Source: an uncultured Thalassolituus sp.
GTDB lineage: Bacteria; Pseudomonadota; Gammaproteobacteria; Pseudomonadales; Oceanobacteraceae
Direction of reading: 5' to 3'
Length of the DNA: 9,381 nucleotides
Assembly (NCBI GenBank): GCA_913054055.1
Contig: CAJXIT010000124.1
Location: 1 to 9,381, forward strand
This document shows positions 1 to 7,124 of this stretch, piece after piece. The translations under genes were made by a program, and so were the position numbers. The notes under the pieces were generated by a model. It saw nothing but the letters and a program-made list of their open reading frames with translations, had not been told where the DNA came from and searched no databases. Within the stretch, counting starts at the first letter, position 1. The number at the start of each line of letters is the position of its first letter.

Positions 1-369
1 CTCGCCGTATTTCTGCATAAAATAAAAAGCATGATCGTCGCTGGTAATAATTAAGTCCGGCTGAAAATTTTTATACTTGTAATACAACATCTTTTTTAGT
101 TGAGACTCATAACCTTGATCACCCACATACCGTCGTCCATCCATATATTCAATGTGTAAGTTCTCAGCTGAAATGGAAGACCCTAATATGTCTTTAACCC
201 CTTGAGTCAGTTTATGGGTCCATTGATATTGAGGATGATAAGAGTTAAGTAGCAGCACACTTGGGCCGTTTTCTGGAATTTGATTTTGAGACACGCAGGC
301 AGCACTGAGCAAAACTAATATGCTGAAAATAAAGCTATGACTGACAACCCGTGTATCGACAAATTTCAT
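1..369 (-). CDS. Partial lipoprotein-like protein with ABC_sub_bind / sensor-type periplasmic domain (N-terminal 123 residues)
   Basis: The frame is open from an ATG at 367-369 to the left edge, so only the first 123 residues are seen and the C terminus is unknown. Residues 12-24 are hydrophobic and end in LLSAAC, an acceptable lipobox with Cys25 as the lipidated residue. A standard signal peptide or a first membrane segment is the alternative. From residue 38 the protein reads VLLLNSYHPQYQW, then IEYMD (73-77) and DLIITSDDHA (105-114). By recall this pattern is typical of the periplasmic binding-protein-like domain PF04392, found both in free substrate-binding proteins and as the sensing domain of histidine kinases and GGDEF proteins. 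The part outside the window decides which of these it is. No clear Shine-Dalgarno precedes the ATG, but no other start lies before the signal sequence. Confidence is good for a secreted protein of this fold and low for its role. Confidence 0.75.
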   Translation of the reverse strand, partial: MKFVDTRVVSHSFIFSILVLLSAACVSQNQIPENGPSVLLLNSYHPQYQWTHKLTQGVKDILGSSISAENLHIEYMDGRRYVGDQGYESQLKKMLYYKYKNFQPDLIITSDDHAFYFMQKYGE

Positions 370-497
370 AGGGGTTACGCACGCAGTGCATGAATAGATG
401 AATAAATGTCAAATAAGTATAGAGGATATAAGGTTATTACGGGGTCGGTTTTAAACCCATTAACCTTTAAGGAAAGAGTCTGCTAATTACTTTATAG

Positions 498-518
498 AAT
501 AAAAAGACAAAAGCTGTC
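498..518 (-). terminator. Weak candidate intrinsic terminator after the 126-residue gene
   Basis: On the minus strand, 14 bases past the stop codon of the gene at 533-913, GACA-GCTTT-TGTC forms a short stem (4 bp, or 5 with a G-U pair) followed by TTTTTATT. The T tract and the position fit a terminator, but the stem is short and AT-rich, so this is only a candidate. Confidence 0.3.
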
Positions 519-532
519 ATTCATTGTCCAAT

Positions 533-913
533 TTACGAAGGACGCTGATCTTCAGGTAATTCTGAAATCATTTGATGGGCCAAATTCACCCAGTCTAATT
601 GCAGACTTTTTGCCATGATGGACAGTCCCTTGTTGGATTCATCTTGGCCACAGGCCATTAAGCCTTCTACTACCGCTCTTACCTGAAATGAATCCAAGGT
701 GACTTTAAAGTAATCGGAATGTTCGTTATTTTCATCAAGCTCTGTTTTAGGCAAGGGCTCACCATGGATGATATTACGAACCTGTAAAGCCAGCATGGGG
801 TTAATTGGGCGCAGAACATCATAGGTTAATTTCAGGCAGCCACGGCTAAAGACATCCACTGGCTTGTCATCCACTGCATTGGCATTCATCATTAAATCAA
901 TCTCAAATTGCAC
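533..913 (-). CDS. Conserved-looking hypothetical protein, 126 residues
   Basis: I do not recognise this protein. It is soluble-looking, acidic (for example ELDENNEHSD at 58-67 and ELPEDQRPS at the end), and has no signal peptide, membrane segment or obvious motif. It has cysteines at 26 and 88. The longest reading starts at a GTG (911-913), since an in-frame stop lies seven codons upstream (932-934). An ATG at 890-892, seven codons further in, is an alternative: it has a GAG a usual distance upstream, whereas AAAGG directly abuts the GTG. The gene lies 75 bases downstream of the ABC exporter gene on the same strand, so co-transcription is possible, but a promoter-like TATACT lies in the gap. 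A real gene is likely because no competing open frame of similar length covers the stretch. Function is unknown. Confidence 0.65.
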   Translation of the reverse strand: MQFEIDLMMNANAVDDKPVDVFSRGCLKLTYDVLRPINPMLALQVRNIIHGEPLPKTELDENNEHSDYFKVTLDSFQVRAVVEGLMACGQDESNKGLSIMAKSLQLDWVNLAHQMISELPEDQRPS

Positions 914-924
914 CCTTTGATAAA

Positions 925-955
925 AGTATAGTCAGCTTTTTTCACTGAGCAGCAA
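925..955 (-). promoter_or_regulatory. Candidate promoter for the 126-residue gene
   Basis: On the minus strand TATACT (925-930) resembles a sigma-70 -10 box, and TTGCTG (950-955) resembles a -35 box with a 19-base spacer, which is longer than ideal. Transcription starting near 918 would give almost no leader for the GTG at 911-913 but about 25 bases for the ATG at 890-892, so if real it favours the shorter protein. The evidence is weak. Confidence 0.25.
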
Positions 956-988
956 TTTGATAAATGGATTTAATAAAATGAGAACCTT

Positions 989-2734
989 TTAACTGGCTGT
1001 ATGCTCACGGAATTGCAATTTTGCCAAGCGGCTGTATAGCTCAGAATGTTGCATTAAATGATTGTGAGTGCCCATGTCCACCAGCTTGCCGTGATCAAAT
1101 ACCGCTATGGCATCCACATGCGCAACAGTGGCTAATCTGTGGGCAATAATAAACGTTGTGCGGTCTTTCATTAAGACATCTAACGCTTGTTGAACCAGGT
1201 GCTCACTTTGCGCATCTAACGCGCTGGTGGCTTCGTCTAATAATAAGATTTTAGGGTCTCTTAATATGGCCCGAGCAATGGCCAAACGTTGTTTTTGACC
1301 GCCAGATAATTTCACACCCTGCTCACCTAAAAAGCTATCGTAGCCTTCAGGTAATTGTTCGATAAACTCATGAGCATACGCGGCTTTAGCTGCAGCAATG
1401 ACCTCTTCTTTGGTGGCGTCCGGTTTACCAAAGCGAATATTATCCAATACGTTGGCACTGAAAAGTACTGGCTGTTGCGGCACTAACGCGTATAAATTAC
1501 GCAGGTCTTGCAGGTTCATTGCCGTGACATCTTGTCCGCCTATCAAGATACGTCCTGTATTCACATCTCGAAAGCGCAATAACAAATCAAACAAAGTGGA
1601 TTTACCCGCCCCACTTGGCCCCACTAAAGCAATTCGCTGTCCTTCATCTACGGTTAACGATAAATCTTTAATGGCCATTTGATTAGGCCGCGAAGGGTAA
1701 CTAAAACTGACTTGATTAAATTTAACCAACGGAAGCTGGTCCGCTGTTTTTTGTTTGCCTTCTGCTTGAATGGGCGCTGAACGAATATCTGTTTGTGTGT
1801 CCAATAATTCACGAATCCGTTCTACCGCTCCAGCTGCCCTTTGCACCTCACCATATACTTCTGTGACAGCCGCTAATGACCCTGCAACCATAATGGCGTA
1901 AAACACAAATGCGGATAAATCCCCTGCCGACAATTCGCCACTGATCACATCCGTACCGCCAATGTATAACATGGTCATCACCGCCCCCATGACCATGATC
2001 ATGACCAATGCGATTAAAAACGCTCGATAGCGAATGCGCCTAAGGGCCACATCAAAAGCGGCTTCGGCACCATTTGAGAACTGTTGATTAACTAAATCTT
2101 CTCGGGTAAACGCTTGCACGACTTTTATATTAAGTAAGCTTTCCCCAGCCCAAGCACCAACACTGGCCACTTCATCTTGGCTTTGTTTGGACAGTCTTTT
2201 AACTTTTTTTCCGAAATAAATTATTGGAAAAACAATCACCGGAACTACAGCAACCACGATCAGACTGAGCTTGATATTACTGATGAACATCAGGGTTAAA
2301 CCGCCGATAAAGGTTAAACTATTACGCAATGCAAAAGAAAAAGAAGAACCAATCACGGTTTGCAATAATGTGGTATCGGTAGTTACTCGGCTTTGAATTT
2401 CACCGGCTAGGTTGTCTTCAAAAAAACTAGGGGGCAAACCTAATAAGTGCTTGTAAAGCTTTTTGCGGATATCCGCCACCACACGTTCACCAATCCATGA
2501 CACCATGAAAAAACGAAAGTATGCGCCAATGGCGGTCAAAACAATAATGAACAGCGTGATGTATAAAGCATCTGCCAGCCCTTGCTCTGAACCAGCACTA
2601 AAGCCTTCATCCACCATTAAGCGTATGCCTTGTCCAAGCGACAAAGTGAGCGCAGAAGTAAATAACAAGGCCACAATGGCGATGGTCAAACGGGTTTTAT
2701 AGGGTTTTACAAATTGCCAAAGCCAAGTAAGCAT
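989..2734 (-). CDS. ABC exporter half-transporter, permease fused to ATPase (MsbA-related)
   Basis: This is a complete 581-residue type IV (MsbA/multidrug-like) exporter half-transporter, expected to act as a homodimer in the inner membrane and move a lipid or hydrophobic compound outward using ATP. Six hydrophobic segments lie near 15-37, 55-77, 132-152, 155-177, 237-259 and 272-294. The nucleotide-binding domain starts near 337. It has Walker A GPSGAGKST (372-380), Q-loop glutamine (420/421, in VPQQP), signature LSGGQ (476-480), Walker B ILLLDE with the catalytic glutamate (496-501), D-loop SALD (504-507) and switch histidine H532 in AHR. All catalytic residues are present. It resembles the group described as MsbA-related permease/ATP-binding proteins (TIGR02204 by recall). 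True MsbA is less likely because no lpxK-type neighbour is visible. The substrate cannot be deduced. The ATG start sits just before the first membrane segment, with only a weak GAGA upstream. Confidence 0.95.
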   Translation of the reverse strand: MLTWLWQFVKPYKTRLTIAIVALLFTSALTLSLGQGIRLMVDEGFSAGSEQGLADALYITLFIIVLTAIGAYFRFFMVSWIGERVVADIRKKLYKHLLGLPPSFFEDNLAGEIQSRVTTDTTLLQTVIGSSFSFALRNSLTFIGGLTLMFISNIKLSLIVVAVVPVIVFPIIYFGKKVKRLSKQSQDEVASVGAWAGESLLNIKVVQAFTREDLVNQQFSNGAEAAFDVALRRIRYRAFLIALVMIMVMGAVMTMLYIGGTDVISGELSAGDLSAFVFYAIMVAGSLAAVTEVYGEVQRAAGAVERIRELLDTQTDIRSAPIQAEGKQKTADQLPLVKFNQVSFSYPSRPNQMAIKDLSLTVDEGQRIALVGPSGAGKSTLFDLLLRFRDVNTGRILIGGQDVTAMNLQDLRNLYALVPQQPVLFSANVLDNIRFGKPDATKEEVIAAAKAAYAHEFIEQLPEGYDSFLGEQGVKLSGGQKQRLAIARAILRDPKILLLDEATSALDAQSEHLVQQALDVLMKDRTTFIIAHRLATVAHVDAIAVFDHGKLVDMGTHNHLMQHSELYSRLAKLQFREHTAS

Positions 2735-3122
2735 TGAGTGTCTCGTGATAGATTTTTGATTGCACCATACTATGGGCGATTTGTTTAAATGCTAGTCTAT
2801 TTTTATGAAAACTATGGAATAAACCGTTTCATGGTATTACACCAACAGAAATTTATTATACAAAAGGGAAATTCGACCTGCTGGGTAAACCGGTATTTTA
2901 GAGATTCCCGCCTTCGCGGGAATGACGATAATAATATTTGTTAGAGTTTTGATTGCTTTATCTATTAGCAGCTTATCGCTCACGGGATGAGCTCGTACGA
3001 TTCGATCATTCCCATAAGATAAAGATCGGTAATCTAATGTAATCTCATACATTCATTTGATGAATCCCACCACTGAGTATGGTTAAATCCATAGCTATAT
3101 TTTACCTCTAGATACAGCCCAC
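2735..3122. other. Divergent intergenic region between the ABC exporter and recQ
   Basis: These 388 bases hold no convincing gene. Both flanking genes are transcribed outward from here, so both promoters should lie within it, but no strong -35/-10 pair stands out. For recQ, TATATT (3096-3101) is the best -10 candidate, with a poor -35. The region contains the dRS3-like palindrome at 2904-2923 and a small inverted repeat ATTCAT-TTG-ATGAAT at 3051-3065, 57 bases before the recQ start, which could be an operator-like site but is unproven. Confidence 0.6.
2904..2923. repeat. dRS3-like palindromic repeat (ATTCCC-N8-GGGAAT)
   Basis: The sequence ATTCCCGC-CTTC-GCGGGAAT is a perfect 8-bp inverted repeat around a 4-base loop, followed by GACG. 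It matches the 20-bp consensus ATTCCC-N8-GGGAAT of the Neisseria dRS3 repeat. Similar palindromes are dispersed in many proteobacterial genomes and give spurious peptides containing IPAKAGI when translated, as happens here on the minus strand. Only one copy is seen in this window. It could form a hairpin in transcripts from either strand. In Neisseria, dRS3 copies serve as integration sites for a filamentous prophage. Whether that applies here is unknown. Confidence 0.8.
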
Positions 3123-5081
3123 ATGAATCTTGTTCCTAGCTTACAACAGTACTTTTCTTTTGATCAATTTCGTCCAGGACAAGAGCAAACCATTCAGCAG
3201 TTGTTAAGTGGCCACAGCTCATTGGCCATTTTTCCTACCGGGTCAGGCAAGTCCTTATGTTACCAGTTAACCGCCACTCATTTGCCCAATCTGACCCTTG
3301 TGGTATCACCCCTATTAGCCCTTATGAAAGACCAATTGGCCTTTTTAAAAAGCAAGGGCATTAATGCTGCCAGCATTGATTCAAGCTTAACACCTGAAGA
3401 GAACCAGCAGGTTATGGCCGATGTGCGCTCAGGGAAAATTAAGATATTAATGATCAGCGTAGAACGCTTTAAAAATGAACGCTTTCGCCAATTCATTAAC
3501 TCTGTGGCTATTTCCATGTTAGTGGTTGATGAAGCCCACTGTATTTCTGAATGGGGGCATAACTTTAGACCGGATTATTTAAAGCTGCCTCAGTATCAGC
3601 AAGAGCTGAACATTCCTTTAGTGTTATTGCTAACGGCCACGGCCACTAAAAAAGTGAAACGTGATATGTGCCAGAAATTCTCAATCGCTCAGCAACATGT
3701 GGTACAAACTGGGTTTTATCGCGCCAATTTAGATTTAAATATTGTACCGGTTTCATCGCAGAAAAAAGATGCCACTCTTAAACAAATCATTACTCAGCAA
3801 AATGGCACTGGCATTGTTTATGTGACTCTTCAACAAACCGCACAAACTGTCGCCGATTATTTAACGGCCACAGGCTTAAAAGCGGTGGCGTATCACGCGG
3901 GTTTTGACAGCGATACCCGTAAAAACATTCAAACTCAGTTTATGAATGGTGCTTATGATGTGGTGGTGGCCACCATCGCATTTGGTATGGGCATAGATAA
4001 GTCGGATATTCGCTATGTGATTCATTACGACCTGCCTAAATCCATTGAAAACTACAGCCAAGAGATTGGTCGTGCAGGCCGAGATGGCGCCCCTTCCAAT
4101 TGTTTTGTATTAGCTAACCTAGACGGCATCAATACAGTGGAAAACTTTGTGTATGGCGATACCCCAGAGCTAAGTGGCATTCAGGCTGTGATTCATAATA
4201 TTCAAACTGAGATGCAAAATGGCCAGTGGGAAACGCAATTAATCCCTCTGAGCAATGCCAGCAACATTCGTCAACTGGCTTTAAAAACCTTGTTAGTACA
4301 ACTAGAAATGATGGGGGCCATCAAGCCCATGTACAGTTATTTCGCTGAATTTAAAATAAAACTGCTTAAAGACAAACATGCCCTATTGTCTGGTTTCAAT
4401 GAAGAACGCCAAATCTTTTTGAATCAAATTTTTGAGCACACACAATTTAAAAAGGTGTGGGGAGCCTTAAACTTTGACAGTTTATACCAAGCCTACGGCT
4501 GCGACCGTAATCGTGTTATCGCGGCATTAGAGTATCTAAGTGAAAAGAACCTCATTGAATTAGAAACAAAAGGTATGACAGAGGTGTATCAGGTAAACCA
4601 AAGCGTCATATCCCCTACTTCATTGAATCCTGCTGAGTTAGCACACAATCTATTTGATTATTTTTCACAAAAAGAAGTCAGTGAAATTCACCGTATAGCC
4701 GCCTTGGTCCGTTTTTTTGAACTGGATAGCTGCCTAAGTTGGAATCTTTCTCGCTATTTTGATGATCAAGCGGCACCACAACAATGTGGTCATTGCTCGG
4801 TCTGTCGTGCGCAAGTGGCCAAGCTTGCTTATTCAACCACACCTCACTGGCCCCAAGACGATTTTTTACTACGCAACATACACTCTATGAAGGCGGAGTT
4901 AGCGGATAAAAAAGGAATGAAGGTTGAAGACATCTCAGCTGGATTAGTGACCCGATTTTTAACCGGTATCTCGGTGCCGGTATTTGCGCGAACCCAACTT
5001 AGAAAGATGGACGGTTTTGCCAGTTGTGAACACCTTAGGTATCAAGACGTGTTTGAAAAAGTCACTAAACTGTTAAGTTGA
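3123..5081 (+). CDS. recQ: RecQ-family ATP-dependent DNA helicase, no HRDC domain
   Basis: This 652-residue superfamily 2 helicase is expected to unwind DNA 3' to 5' in recombination and repair. The core shows motif 0 FRPGQEQTI (16-24), Walker A TGSGKS (39-44), DEAH (136-139), the RecQ aromatic loop WGHNFRPDY (144-152), TATAT (171-175), motif V around FGMGID (287-292) and motif VI QEIGRAGRDG (313-322). Four cysteines at 537, 555, 558 and 561 have the RecQ zinc-site spacing (C-x17-C-x2-C-x2-C). In E. coli RecQ this site follows the helicase core almost directly. Here about 200 residues intervene, including a likely winged-helix segment (about 378-412) and a second helical segment (about 442-492). 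There is no HRDC domain. The C-terminal block (about 605-647) resembles the RFLxGxxxPxxxRxxL pattern of RecQ-like proteins from other bacteria. The gene probably stands alone. No Shine-Dalgarno is obvious, but the start places motif 0 at the usual distance. It may be a second RecQ paralogue rather than the housekeeping copy. Confidence 0.93.
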   Translation: MNLVPSLQQYFSFDQFRPGQEQTIQQLLSGHSSLAIFPTGSGKSLCYQLTATHLPNLTLVVSPLLALMKDQLAFLKSKGINAASIDSSLTPEENQQVMADVRSGKIKILMISVERFKNERFRQFINSVAISMLVVDEAHCISEWGHNFRPDYLKLPQYQQELNIPLVLLLTATATKKVKRDMCQKFSIAQQHVVQTGFYRANLDLNIVPVSSQKKDATLKQIITQQNGTGIVYVTLQQTAQTVADYLTATGLKAVAYHAGFDSDTRKNIQTQFMNGAYDVVVATIAFGMGIDKSDIRYVIHYDLPKSIENYSQEIGRAGRDGAPSNCFVLANLDGINTVENFVYGDTPELSGIQAVIHNIQTEMQNGQWETQLIPLSNASNIRQLALKTLLVQLEMMGAIKPMYSYFAEFKIKLLKDKHALLSGFNEERQIFLNQIFEHTQFKKVWGALNFDSLYQAYGCDRNRVIAALEYLSEKNLIELETKGMTEVYQVNQSVISPTSLNPAELAHNLFDYFSQKEVSEIHRIAALVRFFELDSCLSWNLSRYFDDQAAPQQCGHCSVCRAQVAKLAYSTTPHWPQDDFLLRNIHSMKAELADKKGMKVEDISAGLVTRFLTGISVPVFARTQLRKMDGFASCEHLRYQDVFEKVTKLLS

Positions 5082-5089
5082 TTCACATA

Positions 5090-5111
5090 TTGTGGGAGAG
5101 CTCTCCCACAA
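5090..5111. repeat. 22-bp perfect palindrome downstream of recQ
   Basis: TTGTGGGAGAG is followed immediately by its exact reverse complement, centred on GAGCTC, starting nine bases after the recQ stop codon. In RNA it would fold as a strong hairpin with a small central loop. No T tract follows on either strand, so it is not a standard intrinsic terminator by itself. It may protect the recQ transcript end, assist termination together with the hairpin at 5146-5183, or be a protein-binding site. Confidence 0.6.
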
Positions 5112-5145
5112 CGAATATGAAGTCAGTTTACTATTAGTCTAAAGT

Positions 5146-5183
5146 AAAAAACCTCCAATAACTGTTTAGTTTGTGAGGCTTTT
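5146..5183 (-). terminator. Intrinsic terminator for the interrupted ABC exporter gene, possibly bidirectional
   Basis: On the minus strand, 7 bases past the exporter stop codon, AAAAGCCTC pairs with GAGGTTTTT through a 9-bp stem containing one G-U pair, and an inner AACT-AAAC-AGTT hairpin sits in the loop. The 3' arm runs into TTTTTT, the expected U tract. On the plus strand the same arms pair with one mismatch and end in TTTT, so the element could also stop transcription from the convergent recQ gene. Confidence 0.7.
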
Positions 5184-5190
5184 GCCTATA

Positions 5191-6609
5191 TTAACCTTCA
5201 CCAATAAACCCACCGGTCTGATGGGCCCATAGCTGACTGTATATACCGCCAGAAGACACCAGCTCTTGGTGTGTGCCTTGCTCAATAACGTCACCCTCAT
5301 CCAGTACAATCAAGCGATCCATAGCGGCAATGGTTGAAAGTCTGTGTGCAATCGCAATAACCGTTTTACCTTGCATCAAGGTGGTTAAGCTGCGTTGAAT
5401 GGCCGCTTCCACTTCACTATCTAAAGCCGAGGTTGCTTCATCTAGGATTAAGATAGGGGCATTTTTTAACAGCACTCGTGCAATGGCGATTCGCTGACGC
5501 TGACCACCCGATAATTTCACCCCACGTTCACCCACTTGAGCATCAAACCCGGTATTGCCATCCATATCGGTTAAGTCTTGGATAAAATCGTAGGCCTCCG
5601 CTTTTTTAGTGGCGGCAATTAATGCTTCTTCACTGGCATCTGGGTGACCGTACAAAATATTATCACGTACGGATCGGTGCAATAATGAAGTATCTTGCGT
5701 CACCATACCGATTTGTGCCCGTAAACTTTCTTGCTGAACATCAGAAATGATTTGCCCATCAATTCTAATAGCACCACTTTCAATATCATAAAACCTTAAC
5801 AGTAAATTCACCAACGTGGATTTACCTGCTCCACTGCGCCCTACCAAGCCAATTTTTTCACCGGCTTTAATTTCTAGGTTAAGTTGATCAAACACCGTTT
5901 TTTTCTCAACACTGGTGTCTTTCTTTTCATCATATTTAAAGGTGACATTATCCAGCTGAATATTGCCGTGGGTAACCTGTAACGGTTTTGCATCGGCTTT
6001 ATCTTGTACTTCTAATGGTTTTGAAAATGTGGCCATTCCATCGGTTACCGTACCAATATTTTCAAATAAGCTGCTCACTTCCCACATTACCCATTCAGCC
6101 ATGCCACTGATTCTAAGTGACAAACTAATGGCCACTGCAATGGCGCCAGCAGTGATCACACTGTCTACCCACAAATATAAGCCTAGGGCGCCAATGGCTA
6201 ACACTAAAAAATAATTAAGAATATGCACACTGACATTAAGACCTACGGCTAAACGCATTTGTTTATAAACCGTGCCCAAAAATCCACTCATGGCTTCTTT
6301 CGCGTATTCGTTTTCACGGGCACTGTGGCTAAATAGTTTCACCGTGCTGATATTGGTATAAGAATCCACTATGCGCCCTGTCATATCACTGCGTGCGTGT
6401 GCTTGCGCTGATGAAATGTTTTTTAACTTAGGCACAAAATAAGCCTGCACCGTAATATAAAAAACCAGCCAAATAACCACGGGTAAAATTAAACGCATGT
6501 CAGCCTGCCCAATGACCACCAACATGGTTGTGAAGTACACCAAGATGTAAACCATAACATTTAACAGTTTCATCACACTTTCACGTATGGCCAACGATGT
6601 TTGCATCAC
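5191..6609 (-). CDS. C-terminal fragment of the interrupted ABC exporter (four membrane segments plus ATPase)
   Basis: This is the part downstream of the internal stop that is open from a GTG (6607-6609), 472 residues. Membrane segments lie near 16-34, 39-58, 125-147 and 150-168. The ATPase domain has Walker A GRSGAGKST (257-265), Q-loop Q305 in VTQDTS, signature LSGGQ (366-370), Walker B ILILDE (386-391), SALD (394-397) and switch histidine H422, all intact. The GTG is immediately followed by ATG, and no Shine-Dalgarno is well placed for either (AAGG abuts them), so independent translation is doubtful. If made, the fragment would lack the first two membrane helices. The 11 codons between the TAA and this GTG (QNEFAGRIATK) are conserved family sequence, showing that the GTG is not the ancestral start. 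Confidence 0.6.
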   Translation of the reverse strand: MMQTSLAIRESVMKLLNVMVYILVYFTTMLVVIGQADMRLILPVVIWLVFYITVQAYFVPKLKNISSAQAHARSDMTGRIVDSYTNISTVKLFSHSARENEYAKEAMSGFLGTVYKQMRLAVGLNVSVHILNYFLVLAIGALGLYLWVDSVITAGAIAVAISLSLRISGMAEWVMWEVSSLFENIGTVTDGMATFSKPLEVQDKADAKPLQVTHGNIQLDNVTFKYDEKKDTSVEKKTVFDQLNLEIKAGEKIGLVGRSGAGKSTLVNLLLRFYDIESGAIRIDGQIISDVQQESLRAQIGMVTQDTSLLHRSVRDNILYGHPDASEEALIAATKKAEAYDFIQDLTDMDGNTGFDAQVGERGVKLSGGQRQRIAIARVLLKNAPILILDEATSALDSEVEAAIQRSLTTLMQGKTVIAIAHRLSTIAAMDRLIVLDEGDVIEQGTHQELVSSGGIYSQLWAHQTGGFIGEG

Positions 6610-6642
6610 CTTAGTGGCGATTCGGCCTGCAAATTCATTTTG

Positions 6643-7041
6643 TTAAAGCTCAAGGCTTTGCTTCATCAAATAGCGATGAGACATCCAGCGTATGCTCATG
6701 GGAAAATTACCCATGAGTATTTGGTGGATCACCAAAGCGTGAATCAATACCAAAATTGGCATGCCAATAAGTAACATCAAGGCAATGAAAATCAAGGTTG
6801 AGCCTTGCTCTTCAAATAAGGTTTTAGGGTCTTTGTCCACTAACCAATCAACAAGCTGCCCCATAAAACCGAACAGATATACCTCAAATACGGCCAAGGC
6901 CGAGGTTAATAGCGTCATCCAGAATAGCGGCCAGAACATCCCTTGGGTGTAATGGCGGCAAAAAGACAAAAGTGTATTAGGTGGTTGAGTGGGTTCCGCT
7001 GAAGGAAACGGAGAAATAAGACGCTCGAAAAACGAAAACAT
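6643..7041 (-). CDS. N-terminal fragment of the interrupted ABC exporter (first two membrane segments)
   Basis: A 132-residue reading frame from ATG at 7039-7041 to TAA at 6643-6645. It carries a short cytoplasmic start, membrane segment 1 (about 35-60) and membrane segment 2 (about 82-108), and ends in the intracellular loop HRYLMKQSLEL. On its own it has no ATPase domain and no expected activity. The ATG is the only plausible start, although no clear Shine-Dalgarno precedes it. A TACAAT box (7082-7087, minus strand) lies about 40 bases upstream with only a poor -35, so the gene may have its own weak promoter independent of metE. Confidence 0.7.
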   Translation of the reverse strand: MFSFFERLISPFPSAEPTQPPNTLLSFCRHYTQGMFWPLFWMTLLTSALAVFEVYLFGFMGQLVDWLVDKDPKTLFEEQGSTLIFIALMLLIGMPILVLIHALVIHQILMGNFPMSIRWMSHRYLMKQSLEL

Positions 7042-7124
7042 GGAAAACCGTCGGTAACAAAGAAAGTATCAATCTGGGCGTATTGTACTCAGCTTTACGT
7101 TTAGACTCCACGAACCTTTGCTTT

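Larger units (their letters stand above)
5191..7041 (-). pseudogene. ABC exporter half-transporter gene interrupted by one in-frame stop codon
   Basis: Read as one frame from ATG at 7039-7041 to the stop at 5191-5193, this would be a 616-codon MsbA/multidrug-type exporter with a single TAA at codon 133 (6643-6645). The reading passes from HRYLMKQSLEL through the stop into QNEFAGRIATKVMQTSL without any change of frame. Family members, by recall, continue here as QSLxFFQ(D/N)EFAGR, so the TAA appears to replace one aromatic residue (Phe or Tyr) at the end of the first intracellular loop. Two membrane segments lie before the stop and four after, totalling the normal six, followed by a complete ATPase domain. 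No other stop, frameshift or lost motif is visible. Explanations are a recent nonsense mutation, a base-calling error, or translational readthrough. Substrate unknown. Confidence 0.85.

Noticed and set aside
1398..1682. Plus-strand open frame inside the first ABC exporter gene, and similar ones at 2463-2702, 5963-6214, 6761-6952, 8311-8571 and 8741-9031
   Set aside because: They are antisense to clearly coding, motif-bearing genes and show no protein-like composition of their own.
2837..3052. Minus-strand open frame of 71 codons containing IVIPAKAGISK
   Set aside because: The IPAKAGI string is the known translation artefact of the dRS3-like palindrome, and the rest has no protein-like features. 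It is intergenic.
6610..6645. A frameshift as the cause of the split ABC exporter
   Set aside because: Codon-by-codon reading shows both fragments in the same frame, with family-conserved residues directly on both sides of the TAA, so it is a nonsense codon and not an indel.
989..7041. The ABC exporter / recQ / ABC exporter cluster as a possible defence or export island
   Set aside because: recQ is on the opposite strand with its own intergenic regions and a terminator, the exporters are of generic type, and no nuclease, toxin, biosynthetic or mobile gene accompanies them. Chance adjacency is simpler.
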